Below, in pieces: positions 53,259 to 61,639 of a DNA stretch of 64,000 bases. The stretch is from Paenibacillus sp. J23TS9 (GTDB lineage: Bacteria > Bacillota > Bacilli > Paenibacillales > Paenibacillaceae): NCBI RefSeq assembly GCF_018403225.1, contig NZ_BOSG01000005.1, forward strand, positions 186,001-250,000, given 5' to 3'. The notes beneath the pieces are model-generated. The model searched no databases and was not told the DNA's origin. It saw nothing but the letters and a program-made list of their open reading frames with translations. Each line of letters opens with the position of its first letter. Position 1 is the stretch's first letter. The position numbers were made by a program, and so were the translations under genes.

Positions 53259-54128
53259 ATGAATTCGAAAAGCAGGTACGCATGGGCCTATTTGATGATC
53301 GCTCCGACATTGATCGGAACGTTGGTGTTCTGGAGCTGGCCGGCCGTCTACTCCATCTATCTGGGCTTCTTGAAGTCCGAAAACTTTGGTCTCGTCAGCC
53401 ATTGGGTCGGCCTGGCCAATTACGAGAGATTGTTCAAGGACGCGGAGTTTTGGCAAAATTTACGAAATACGATGTTTTATGTCGTGCTGTTCGTGCCCGC
53501 GACGATCGTGCTTTCCACATTTTTCGCCGTGCTGCTGAACGCTAAGATCAAAGGCCGGTCCATTTATCGGGTCATTTATTTTCTGCCACAGGTCACGATG
53601 GCGGCCGCAGCTGCCATGGTGTGGGTCATAATATTCGCGCAGGATTACGGACTGCTGAACTCCGTGCTCGGCACCCATATCGCGTGGATCTCGGACAAAC
53701 GCTTCACGATGTATGCCCTTGTCATGGTCGGCGTATGGGGCTCGATCGGCTTTAACATGCTATTGATCCTTGCCGGACTGCAAGGGATTCCGCGTCCTCT
53801 GTACGAGGCGGCCGAGATTGACGGCGCCGCCGGTTTCCGCAAGTTCCGCTCTATCACGCTTCCGCTGCTCACGCCGACGTTGTTTTTTACGTCCATCGTG
53901 CTCGTCATCGGTGCAACGCAAATCTTTGACAGTATCTATCTGATCATCGGCAAGACGAATGTTGCGCTGCCCGCCGTGCGCTCTCTCGTGTACGCGTATT
54001 ACCAAAATTCGTTTATTTACTACGATCAGAACTATGGAGCGGCCATCGTCAACATCCTGCTGCTGATTAACCTGATTTTGACGGGCATTCAGTTCCTGCT
54101 GCAAAAAAAATGGGTGGTTTACGACTAG
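53259..54128 (+). CDS. Sugar ABC transporter permease (MalF/UgpA type)
   Basis: 289 residues, six helices. The cytosolic coupling motif EAAEIDGAAGFRKFRSITLP (about 186-205) is the EAA loop that docks on the ATPase. It pairs with the second permease at 54585. GTGAGGTGA-like site: TGAGGTGA gives 8-base spacing to the ATG at 53259; a GTG three codons earlier overlaps it. No ATPase gene is in this block, so it probably uses a shared MsmX/MsiK-type ATPase encoded elsewhere, as usual in Bacillales. Confidence 0.9.
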   Translation: MNSKSRYAWAYLMIAPTLIGTLVFWSWPAVYSIYLGFLKSENFGLVSHWVGLANYERLFKDAEFWQNLRNTMFYVVLFVPATIVLSTFFAVLLNAKIKGRSIYRVIYFLPQVTMAAAAAMVWVIIFAQDYGLLNSVLGTHIAWISDKRFTMYALVMVGVWGSIGFNMLLILAGLQGIPRPLYEAAEIDGAAGFRKFRSITLPLLTPTLFFTSIVLVIGATQIFDSIYLIIGKTNVALPAVRSLVYAYYQNSFIYYDQNYGAAIVNILLLINLILTGIQFLLQKKWVVYD

Positions 54129-54134
54129 ACCCAT

Positions 54135-54575
54135 GCTTCCGAAGCAAGTTTTGTACGAAGTCAAATCAAGGAAGCCATGCTCACAAAACAAAGTAACGCT
54201 TCCGAAGCAAGTTTTGTCTGAAGTCAAATCAAGGAAGCCATGCTCACAAAACGAAGTAACGCTTCCGAAGCAAGTTTTGTCTGAAGTCAAATCAAGGAAG
54301 CCATGCTCACAAAACGAAGTAACGCTTCCGAAGCAAGTTTTGTACGAAGTCAAATCAAGGAAGCCATGCTCACAAAACAAAGTAACGCTTCCGAAGCAAG
54401 TTTTGTTCGAAGTCAAATCAAGGAAGCCATGCTCACAAAACAAAGTAACGCTTCCGAAGCAAGTTTTGTACGAAGTCAAATCAAGGAAGCCATGCTCACA
54501 AAACAAAGTAACGCTTCCGAAGCAAGTTTTGTACGAAGTCATATCAAGGAAGCCATGCTCACAAAACTTTTAGGA
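54135..54575 (+). repeat. Seven tandem 63-bp repeats between the two permease genes
   Basis: Units begin at 54135, 54198, 54261, 54324, 54387, 54450 and 54513, each exactly 63 bases, nearly identical. Differences are mainly at one codon-like spot (TAC in units 1, 4, 6, 7; TCT in 2 and 3; TTC in 5), CAA/CGA near the end, and one A-to-T in unit 7. Each unit has the palindrome GCTTCCGAAGC, an inverted pair GTTTTGT/ACAAAAC, and AAGGAAGCCATG, a ribosome-site-plus-ATG look-alike. 63 is divisible by 3: two plus-strand frames and one minus-strand frame stay open through the array, one of them in frame with the second permease. The last unit runs into TTTTAGGAGG, the true ribosome site of that gene. 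No spacers, so not CRISPR. Confidence 0.95.
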
Positions 54576-54584
54576 GGTACGAAA

Positions 54585-55421
54585 ATGAGCAGCGCTGTCT
54601 CTGCCAAGCATAGAAGCAACCTTATTATTCATTTGATTCTGATCGCGGGGGCCGTCGTCATGGTGCTCCCATTCCTCTGGATGGTCCTCACGTCTCTCAA
54701 AACAACGACCGAGGCGACCCAGATTCCGATCGCTGTTCTGCCTGCGGAGCCCAGCCTTCGAGGCTATATGGACGCACTCAAGCAATCGCCCTTTTTGCAC
54801 TACTATGCGAACACGCTGATGGCGGCGTTCATGAAGACGTCGTTCCCTGTCATCTTCAGTGCGATGGCGGCCTTCGCGTTCGCACGCATCCGCTTTCCGG
54901 GCAGAGGATTATGTTTTTTCCTGATCATCTCGGTCATGATGATCCCGAACCCGGTGTTCTATACGCCGCAATACTTGATGATGAGCAAGCTCGGACTGGT
55001 GAATACGGTGACCGCGCTCTGGATCACCTCGCTCGTCAGCCCGTTCGCCACCTTTTTGCTGCGGCAATTTTTCCTGGGCATCTCCAAGGAGTTGGAGGAA
55101 GCGGCAGTCCTGGACGGCTGCAATCCGTTTCAGGTTTTTAGCCATATTATGCTACCGCTCGTCAAGTCCGCGCTTGTCGCGGTCGTCATCATCCAACTGC
55201 TTTGGTCGTGGAATGAGCTGCAGTGGCCGCTCATCATCAACAGCTCCCCGGAGAAGCTGACGCTGTCGGCAGGACTGGCCACGCTCGTCTCCATGTTCGG
55301 TACGGATTATCCGGTGTTGATGGCAGGTGCGTTCATGGCCGTTATTCCGATGCTTGTCCTGTTTTTTATTTTCCAGCGGCGGTTTATCGAGGGCGTCGCT
55401 TTCAGCGCCAGTAAGGGATAG
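54585..55421 (+). CDS. Sugar ABC transporter permease (MalG/UgpE type)
   Basis: 278 residues, six helices (first: LIIHLILIAGAVVMVLPFLW), with the EAA motif LEEAAVLDGCNPFQVFSHIM (about 172-191). Partner of the permease at 53259. ATG at 54585 is 6 bases after AGGAGGT. The frame continues open upstream through the 63-bp repeats, each of which has an in-frame ATG after AAGGA, so longer forms with 21-residue repeat extensions are possible on paper; the strong ribosome site argues for 54585. Confidence 0.9.
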   Translation: MSSAVSAKHRSNLIIHLILIAGAVVMVLPFLWMVLTSLKTTTEATQIPIAVLPAEPSLRGYMDALKQSPFLHYYANTLMAAFMKTSFPVIFSAMAAFAFARIRFPGRGLCFFLIISVMMIPNPVFYTPQYLMMSKLGLVNTVTALWITSLVSPFATFLLRQFFLGISKELEEAAVLDGCNPFQVFSHIMLPLVKSALVAVVIIQLLWSWNELQWPLIINSSPEKLTLSAGLATLVSMFGTDYPVLMAGAFMAVIPMLVLFFIFQRRFIEGVAFSASKG

Positions 55422-55519
55422 AAGGACTGCGCCGGAAAGGGGGTGAATGGCAAGGGCGGCGGGCATGCTCGCCGCTTGCTTCAAATGTGAATCCCATGTG
55501 AACAGGAGTGAAAGATAGG

Positions 55520-57433
55520 ATGTTAAATGCAAGAATGGCAAGGCAAGGATGGAAGATGCTCGTCTTCGTTCTGCTCGGCTCGATGCTGCTCATGAACTTC
55601 AAGCTTCCGCATGCCGACGCCACCGGCGAGTGGCAGGCTCAAACATACGACCCCAACAAGCCGGGACTGGAGTTGAACCCGCTGAAGGGCTTCTTGCCTT
55701 TCTCCAAGCTGCCCTCGGAGAGCACTGACCCGAACAACAGCTTCCCCCATAGCATGGAATGGTTCTACGTCTCGCTCCGCGATCTGATGACCGGCTGGAA
55801 CACGTACAATTGGGCACCGCTGGACGCCTATCTGGACGATATCGCGAGCCGGGGCAACCAGGCGGCCTTCCGCGTCTACGTGGACTATCCTGGACGCACG
55901 ACGGGAATTCCGCAGTTTCTGATCAACGGCGGGCTCATGACCCGTGATTACGATCAGAACGGCAATCACGATACGGCCACGCACAGCTTGGCCCCGGATT
56001 GGAACGACGCCAATCTCAATTTGGCGCTGCGTCAGTTCGTCACCGCGCTCGGTGCGCGTTACGACGGTGATCCCCGGATCGGCTTCGTGACGGCGGGGCT
56101 GTACGGCTTCTGGGGAGAGTGGCATACCTGGCCTTACAATGCCGACCCGACGAATTGGGAGATGAACCCAGGCAACCGGGACGCGCTGCTGTCCTCGTTT
56201 AAGGATGCATTCCGCAAGACCCAAGTGTTAGCTCGGTATCCTTATTCCGCGAGCACGGCCGCTTTAAAAAACGCCTTTGGATACCATGACGATTCCTTCT
56301 CCTACGAGACGCTGTTCCAGAATGATTGGGACTTCTGGAGTCTCGTCACCCAGAACGGTCTGCAGAACATCTGGCAGACGCATCCGATCGGAGGCGAGCT
56401 TTATCCGCCGCTCCAGCAGGATCCGAGCTTCTGGCAGCAGTGGCCGAACCCGAACGGCGAAGATTTCCAGACCTCGGTCGAGACAACGCATGCCTCCTGG
56501 CTCATGTACGATCGAGTGTACAAATCCTCGCTTCCGAACGAGACCGCCTCGGCTAACGCACTGCGGGCGCATAAAATGCTTGGCTACACGCTGTACAACT
56601 CCTCGGTTCAGCTGGCCGACTCTCCGGCATCCTCGCTGAAGGTTGGCGTCAAGCTCCGGAATAAGGGCGTTGCTCCGTTCTACTACAATTGGCCGGTCGA
56701 GTTCGGCGTGCTGAGCGCCAATGATACCTGGATCAAGTCACTGGGGACCGCCAACTGGAATCTGGCAAGCGTCCTGCCTGGCGATACGGACTACGCCTTT
56801 TCGTTCAGCGCGAACCACAACCTGACTCCCGGCAACTACAAGCTGGTGATGCGGATCGTCAACCCGCTTGCTGGCGGCAAGACGCTTCGTTTCGCGAATA
56901 CGCGGCAGGACGCGAACCGTGAGGGCTGGCTGACACTTACGGGCTTCCACGTGTCCGCGAGCGCCACGACTTCGACCGTACTGCCTGATCCGCCCGTGAC
57001 GCCGGTCACACCTCCGCCTTCCGGCGCTATCGCCTATGAGGCGGAGGCGCCCGGCAACACGCTTGGTGGCTCTGCTGTCGTCGCGAGCTGTGCGACCTGC
57101 TCCGGCGGGAGCAAGGTCGGATATCTGGGCAACGGCAGCGGTACGCTGCGGTTCAACGGAGTCACGGTGCAATCCGCCGGCGACTACACGCTGAAGATCG
57201 CTTATTTGAACGGCGAAGCAAGCCGCTCCACCGTGTTAAGCGTGAACGGCGGCGCGGGCGTGCCGCTCAGCTTCCCGAGCTCCGGCGGCTGGGAGACGGT
57301 CGCCTCGCTTGAGAAGACCGTGCATCTGCAGGCCGGGTCCAATACGCTCCTGTTTACCCAGCCGACGGGATACGCGCCGGATATCGACCGCATCCTTGTG
57401 AGCGCAAGTCCGGTCGTTTCGAAGAAGCAATAA
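55520..57433 (+). CDS. Secreted DUF4832 protein with C-terminal carbohydrate-binding module
   Basis: 637 residues. Signal peptide (MLVFVLLGSMLLMNFKLPHA), a DUF4832-type (beta/alpha)8-like domain (about 35-330; ELNPLKGFLPF start, FVTAGLYGFWGEWHTWP), a DUF4874/beta-sandwich part (about 340-475), a Pro-rich linker (DPPVTPVTPPPSG) and a CBM6/35-like module at the C-terminus (IAYEAEAPGNTLGGSA ... GSNTLLFTQPTGYAPDIDRI). GFWGEWH resembles the acid/base region of clan-A glycosidases, so it is likely an extracellular glycosidase that opens a polysaccharide for the importer; activity unproven. ATG at 55520 after CAGGAGTG. Last gene of the island. Confidence 0.78.
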   Translation: MLNARMARQGWKMLVFVLLGSMLLMNFKLPHADATGEWQAQTYDPNKPGLELNPLKGFLPFSKLPSESTDPNNSFPHSMEWFYVSLRDLMTGWNTYNWAPLDAYLDDIASRGNQAAFRVYVDYPGRTTGIPQFLINGGLMTRDYDQNGNHDTATHSLAPDWNDANLNLALRQFVTALGARYDGDPRIGFVTAGLYGFWGEWHTWPYNADPTNWEMNPGNRDALLSSFKDAFRKTQVLARYPYSASTAALKNAFGYHDDSFSYETLFQNDWDFWSLVTQNGLQNIWQTHPIGGELYPPLQQDPSFWQQWPNPNGEDFQTSVETTHASWLMYDRVYKSSLPNETASANALRAHKMLGYTLYNSSVQLADSPASSLKVGVKLRNKGVAPFYYNWPVEFGVLSANDTWIKSLGTANWNLASVLPGDTDYAFSFSANHNLTPGNYKLVMRIVNPLAGGKTLRFANTRQDANREGWLTLTGFHVSASATTSTVLPDPPVTPVTPPPSGAIAYEAEAPGNTLGGSAVVASCATCSGGSKVGYLGNGSGTLRFNGVTVQSAGDYTLKIAYLNGEASRSTVLSVNGGAGVPLSFPSSGGWETVASLEKTVHLQAGSNTLLFTQPTGYAPDIDRILVSASPVVSKKQ

Positions 57434-57865
57434 ACGGGGTACCGCATGCCGCTGCATACGCTAGCATCCCGAAAAGGCTAAGACGGCGTGGATAACAGGC
57501 GGATCGCCGAGGAAGCCTTCACCTATGCGGACAAAGGGATTGGTCGACGCCAGCCGAATCGATTCCCCGCAGGCATAGAACAGATAAGGCAGACGGTCTT
57601 GAAGGACCGTCTGCCTTTTTGAATCTACTTCTTATTGCAACCTTCGCTGCATAATGCGGCGGGGGTATCTTTTGGATTCGCGAGGCTTTTGGGCTAGGCC
57701 ATTGGGCGTTTTACGCTTTAGGGACGCAATCTTCCAGATCGCTTGGATCAGTTATAGGCTATATGGATCATTCGGAAACTCCATTCCCACGCCGTATGTT
57801 TGCACCAAATATGTTATTCTACCATTAAACCCATAATGCAGAAGATGACAAGGAGGAATGAACGA
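57434..57865. other. Right edge of the island and leader of the phosphotransferase gene
   Basis: 432 bases. GC-rich to about 57590, then a terminator (57586-57620), then AT-richer DNA like the rest of the chromosome. A 60-codon frame from 57654 has no ribosome site. No attachment site, integrase or direct repeat at the edge was seen. Confidence 0.45.
57586..57620 (+). terminator. Terminator at the right end of the sugar operon
   Basis: AAGGCAGACGGTC (57586-57598) pairs perfectly with GACCGTCTGCCTT (57604-57616), then TTT. It lies about 150 bases after the DUF4832 stop. Confidence 0.88.
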
Positions 57866-58876
57866 ATGAACGAAGCTTTTAACGCGGATACAGAAGACAG
57901 CAGAAGATTGCTCCTGGTTCAGGCAGAAGCCGCACTAACAGCCGCACTTGAGCAGTATGAGTTAAATGAAAAAGATATTGATTTTATCCAAGTGTCTGAG
58001 CATGTGACGTATAAAATTAAAGACGAAACAGGATGTTCTTATCTGCTGCGCATTCATCCAGGTGTGGCATCTTCGAGAGAAATCGCCTCGGAAATGGAAT
58101 GGCTCGATTATTTGTCCGAGAAGCGGGGCCTGGTGGTTCCGACAGGAGTTGTGAACCGTGAAGGTTCTTATGTAACTGAGGTGGAAACAGAACGCGGACG
58201 CGTCTGGCAGGTTTCGGTTCTGCGCTGGATCGAAGGAGAGCACGAAGAAGGGAATTACAGCGATCGGCAAATCCGGCAGATGGGTGTCCTGCTGGCGCAG
58301 ATGCATCAAGCAGCCCGTTCGTTTCAGCCCCCGGTGGGATTTATTCGTCCAACCTGGGGAACAGAGATATTCGAGAAGGAAACGGCAAGGCTTAAAAAGC
58401 ACTATCGAAGCTTCCTGACAGCGGAAGAATTCAGTCTGTATGAGCAGGCTGCGGGGAAAATCACAGACCATATGTCCGCAATGCAGAGGAATGAGGAAAG
58501 TTTTGGTATGATTCATGCTGATTTCCATGGAGGAAATTTGGTGTTCAAAGACGGCGACCCTTATCCAATTGATTTTGGACGCTGTGGTTTCGGTCATTAT
58601 TCGTATGATCTGGCCCAGGCTTTCTTAGGGTTGTATCCGGGGCAGCGCCAGATATTTCTTGAGGGTTACGAAAGCCTTCTACCGATTATTGCAGATACGG
58701 ATGGCATACATACGCTGGAAACCTTTTTTATCAAGTCGCTGATCGAAAATCAGAGCTATCATGCCCCGCATCCGTGGGAAGCAGCGGAGCTGCGGGAGAG
58801 CAAACCGTACAGCTTGGCATTAATCCGTCATTATTTGGATGCAAAGCCTTTTCTGTTCAATGGCATTCCCGTTTAA
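57866..58876 (+). CDS. Aminoglycoside-phosphotransferase-like kinase (SrkA/homoserine kinase II type)
   Basis: 336 residues of the APH/choline-kinase fold. Catalytic motif MIHADFHGGNLVFKDGDP (about 213-230) with the Asp and Asn, followed by the metal Asp in YPIDFGRCGFG (about 232-242). The N-lobe has YLLRIHPG as the lysine-replacing ATP strand. Proteins of this type phosphorylate small alcohols, sugars or protein side chains; the substrate is unknown and drug resistance should not be assumed. AAGGAGGAATGAACGA precedes the ATG. The SDR gene follows after 10 bases, so they are likely an operon. Confidence 0.82.
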   Translation: MNEAFNADTEDSRRLLLVQAEAALTAALEQYELNEKDIDFIQVSEHVTYKIKDETGCSYLLRIHPGVASSREIASEMEWLDYLSEKRGLVVPTGVVNREGSYVTEVETERGRVWQVSVLRWIEGEHEEGNYSDRQIRQMGVLLAQMHQAARSFQPPVGFIRPTWGTEIFEKETARLKKHYRSFLTAEEFSLYEQAAGKITDHMSAMQRNEESFGMIHADFHGGNLVFKDGDPYPIDFGRCGFGHYSYDLAQAFLGLYPGQRQIFLEGYESLLPIIADTDGIHTLETFFIKSLIENQSYHAPHPWEAAELRESKPYSLALIRHYLDAKPFLFNGIPV

Positions 58877-58886
58877 GGAGGGACAC

Positions 58887-59744
58887 ATGATGGGGACTTT
58901 GAAGGAGGGAGCTGTTGCGCTGGTTACCGGCAGCTCCAGCGGTTTTGGAATGCTGACATGCATTGAGCTGGCCTTGCGGGGGTTCGTCGTTATCGCAGGC
59001 ATACGGAGAATGGAGACGCAGGCCAAGCTGATGGAAGCGGCGGAGCAGGCAGGAGTAAGTGCACGTATTCATACAACCCAGCTGGATGTAACGAACGATG
59101 CTGAGGTGCAGCAGGCAGCGGCATATATTTGGAATCAATATGGACGTTTGGATGTGCTCATTAACAATGCGGGGACCGCATATGGGGGCTTTATCGAGGA
59201 GGTGCCTGCCGAGGTCTGGGTGGAACAGATGAATACGAATTTTCATGGAATGGTACATGTCACGCAGGCGGTACTTCCTTTGATGCGGAAACAGGGCAAG
59301 GGCCGGATCATCCAGGTGAGCAGCATCAGCGGCCGCATCGGGTTTCCGGGCTACGGCCCTTATGCTTCTTCAAAATTCGCACTGGAAGGCTTCAGTGAAT
59401 GTCTTGCGCTGGAGGTCAAGCCTTTTGGCATCGATGTGGTCATGGTTGAACCGGGGGCTTATGGTACACCGATCTGGGATAAGGGTTTTACGCAGATGAG
59501 CACAACCTCGGGTTCTCCCTATCAGAGGATGCTGGACAAAGTACTTGCCTTCTCGCGTAAAAGCGCACAACAAGGAGGCAACCCGAAAGAGGTCGCCAGG
59601 CTGGTTGCTCATATTGCCTGCATAGAGCGCCCGTCATTCCGGTACGCGCTGCCCCGAAGCACAAGGCTTACGATCGGAGCGAAGGCGTTGATGCCGGCGC
59701 GATTGTTCCAGAGGCTCCTGGCATCCGTCCTAGAGCGGTCCTAG
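58887..59744 (+). CDS. Short-chain dehydrogenase/reductase
   Basis: 285 residues. NAD(P) motif VTGSSSGFGML (about 13-23), NNAGTAYGG (about 93-101), serine in IIQVSSISGRIG (about 146) and YASSK (about 157-161). The FALEGFSECLALEVKPFGIDV stretch is typical for retinol-dehydrogenase-like oxidoreductases. Substrate unknown. AAGGAGGGACAC precedes tandem ATGATG. It overlaps the convergent psd gene by 4 bases at the stop. Confidence 0.87.
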   Translation: MMGTLKEGAVALVTGSSSGFGMLTCIELALRGFVVIAGIRRMETQAKLMEAAEQAGVSARIHTTQLDVTNDAEVQQAAAYIWNQYGRLDVLINNAGTAYGGFIEEVPAEVWVEQMNTNFHGMVHVTQAVLPLMRKQGKGRIIQVSSISGRIGFPGYGPYASSKFALEGFSECLALEVKPFGIDVVMVEPGAYGTPIWDKGFTQMSTTSGSPYQRMLDKVLAFSRKSAQQGGNPKEVARLVAHIACIERPSFRYALPRSTRLTIGAKALMPARLFQRLLASVLERS

Positions 59745-60547
59745 CTGTTTTTGCGGGATGACGGGGCGTGAAGCGTCCCAAGAAGCTGTCCCATCCGCAT
59801 CTGATCTCCAGGCTTCAGGTCTGGGCGCGGAGTAAAGATTCCGTCCTGGATCAGAAGCACAACGGTCGAGCCAAATTCAAAATAAGCCAAGTCATCGCCA
59901 TTGTTCCATCGTGTTACGCTATCGTCATTATAACGAATGCTGCTCACATTCATGGCGCCTACCTTCACTACCGCGACTTCGCCGTATTCGCCAGCGATAT
60001 AAGTAATCAGCCGTTCGTTGCGGCACAGAACCGACTTCATTTGCGTCATGCCAAACTCATTGACCGGATAGGCGCGTCCCTTGATATGCTCGCTTTCCGT
60101 GCGCACGCCGGTGATCGGGGAATGAATGCGGTGGTAATCGGTGGGACTAAGGTATAACACAAATACATATCCGTGCTTGTACAGCTCCAAATGAGGAGAG
60201 AAGTTCAGCAGCTCCGCAACAGAGTAGTCCTGTCCTTTTACATTCAGAATGGTCCCGGCGTTGATGTCGCCCATCGCGGTAATTTTGGCATCTACCGGGC
60301 TTGTCAGCACATCCCTTCCATCTTCAACAGGACGCATGCCCGGCTTGAGACGTCTTGAGAAAAACTCGTTCAGGCTCCGGTATTCATGAATCTCTTTTTC
60401 CGCTTCATGGGCGGGGATTTGATAGCTTTTTATAAAAACAGGGATGACTCCCCGGCTGAGCCTGCTGTGAGAGAAGCGTCCCATCAATGCAGAAAGCCAC
60501 TTTCTCGAGGAGAGCTCTGTCATCAGCCTTAAAAATTCTTTTGCCAT
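59741..60547 (-). CDS. psd: Phosphatidylserine decarboxylase proenzyme
   Basis: 268 residues. It makes phosphatidylethanolamine from phosphatidylserine at the membrane. The self-cleavage site is FGST (about 227-230, usually LGST), where the serine becomes the pyruvoyl group. The Asp of SPVDAKI and the His of LSPTDYHRIHSP complete the charge relay, and SLNEFFSRRLKPGMRP is typical of the N-terminal part. AGGGAGATAAAGC leads to the ATG. The partner gene pssA is not in the window. Confidence 0.92.
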   Translation of the reverse strand: MAKEFLRLMTELSSRKWLSALMGRFSHSRLSRGVIPVFIKSYQIPAHEAEKEIHEYRSLNEFFSRRLKPGMRPVEDGRDVLTSPVDAKITAMGDINAGTILNVKGQDYSVAELLNFSPHLELYKHGYVFVLYLSPTDYHRIHSPITGVRTESEHIKGRAYPVNEFGMTQMKSVLCRNERLITYIAGEYGEVAVVKVGAMNVSSIRYNDDSVTRWNNGDDLAYFEFGSTVVLLIQDGIFTPRPDLKPGDQMRMGQLLGTLHAPSSRKNS

Positions 60548-60840
60548 GCTTTATCTCCCTTCGGATGATGCTGCGTCGATCTATAGAGTTAACGTTCACA
60601 GCCGTCTTTTGGTTGCGAAAAAAGATGTGGCCGGAATCGATTTTTGCAAAATGCTGCTATTTGAACACTCTGAAATATATTGACATAGAAAGTCATTTTA
60701 AGCAATAACGATAGGTAAGTGACAAATCCGCCGATTATTTTCTTATTGCCAACAAACAGGAAGTTGGTGTATTTTGGAACCAGGATACGGATGCCTTTGT
60801 CTGAACAATTTTTGTGAAGGTACATCTGTTACATATGGAA
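60548..60840. other. Divergent intergenic region psd / TPP riboswitch
   Basis: No gene found. TTGCCA (60746-60751) and TATTTT (60770-60775), 18 bases apart, are a possible promoter for the ykoEDC transcript; a TTGACA further left (about 60679) has no good -10. Minus-strand frames here lack ribosome sites. Confidence 0.4.
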
Positions 60841-60940
60841 TACGGGGGCTTGAGTTGAATCAGGCTGAGATTGCAGCTGTTATCCGCTGCTGACCGGGTA
60901 TCTGAACTGGATAATGCCAGCGTAGAGAATTCACGTTAAG
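60841..60940 (+). ncRNA. TPP (thiamine pyrophosphate) riboswitch aptamer
   Basis: Thi-box features in order: GGGGGCTTGA (60844-60853), CTGAGA (60865-60870) of the pyrimidine-sensing helix, ACCGGGTATCTGAACTGGATAA and ATGCCAGCGTAGAGAA (to about 60930) of the pyrophosphate-sensing half. It sits upstream of ykoEDC, known TPP-controlled genes in B. subtilis. The last conserved bases read GTAGAGAA where GTAGGGAA is usual, one change. Confidence 0.92.
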
Positions 60941-60959
60941 ACCCCTTTGGGGCTTATTT

Positions 60960-60995
60960 GACCGTCTCTCTTTGCATATCCAGGCGGTTTTTTTT
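60960..60995 (+). terminator. TPP riboswitch terminator
   Basis: GACCG (60960-60964) can pair with CGGTTT (60985-60990) followed by further T (eight in all). The basal stem is short with a large loop (TCTC/GAGA not available), so termination may need the GACCCC-TTT-GGGGC hairpin at 60940-60953 as well. Position between aptamer and ykoE supports the role. Confidence 0.6.
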
Positions 60996-61030
60996 ATGCC
61001 TATTTTTGTGAAAAGGAGAGAGGATGTACG

Positions 61031-61639
61031 ATGAACAACGCATTAATTACCGAAAAAAGAAGGGGGCTCCGGTTGAGCGATTTGCTGGTAACCATTCTGC
61101 TATCGCTTGTGATCGGTGTAGTGTACCATTTTTGGAGCTCGGTGTATGACCTGTTTAAACCGCTGTTTTTCCAGGCTGATGAGCTGGTGTATGGTGTCTG
61201 GTTTCTCGCACCAACGCTCGCGATGCTGCTGATCCGCAAACCTGGAGTCGCGATACTTGCGGAGGTTGCTGCAGCCCATGTGGAGATCATGTTCGGCAGC
61301 GAATGGGGCATCCAGCTGGTGCTGTACAGTGTAGTGCAGGGCCTTGCCGCAGAGCTGATCTTCGCCCTGCTGCGCTACCGCAGCTTCCGGCTGGGCACGG
61401 CTGCATTCGCAGGTGCAGCGGCAGCGCTGGGCTCCTTATTGGTCGATGTGTATTATGGCTATGTTACGGATTACACGCTTTGGATGATGTTGTTTAAATA
61501 TGCGCTGCGTATCATCAGTTCAGCCGTGCTTGCAGGATATCTGGCGTTTGCGCTGGCAAAGGCTCTTGAGGCTACCGGCGTAACGCAGCTTCTGCGGCCG
61601 GTGACAAAACGGGATTACGAAGCACTTGACCATGATTGA
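61031..61639 (+). CDS. ykoE: ECF transporter S component YkoE (thiamine precursor)
   Basis: 202 residues, five or six helices; substrate-binding subunit of an energy-coupling-factor transporter for hydroxymethylpyrimidine or thiamine. LSDLLVTILLSLVIGVVYHFW and GFLAPTLAMLLIRKPG-like segments fit YkoE. The TPP riboswitch ahead and ykoDC behind confirm the function. AGGAGAGAGG precedes the ATG. Its stop overlaps the ykoD start region. Confidence 0.92.
   Translation: MNNALITEKRRGLRLSDLLVTILLSLVIGVVYHFWSSVYDLFKPLFFQADELVYGVWFLAPTLAMLLIRKPGVAILAEVAAAHVEIMFGSEWGIQLVLYSVVQGLAAELIFALLRYRSFRLGTAAFAGAAAALGSLLVDVYYGYVTDYTLWMMLFKYALRIISSAVLAGYLAFALAKALEATGVTQLLRPVTKRDYEALDHD

Noticed and set aside
53760..54542. 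Minus-strand open frame of 260 codons across the repeats and the first permease
   Set aside because: It is open only because the 63-bp unit lacks stops in that frame; it then runs antisense through the permease gene and has no ribosome site.
54133..54573. Plus-strand 146-codon frame encoding a 21-residue repeat protein
   Set aside because: It starts 5 bases after the permease stop with no ribosome site and spans only the array. Kept only as part of the repeat finding.
54135..54575. CRISPR array
   Set aside because: The 63-bp units are adjacent without spacers, and no cas genes are near.
57480..57580. Gene remnant with coding-like stretches in two frames
   Set aside because: Short peptide-like stretches could be joined only by assuming a frameshift, and no family was recognised.
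57654..57836. 60-codon frame in the right edge of the island
   Set aside because: No ribosome site, composition like random sequence, and overlaps the leader of the phosphotransferase gene.
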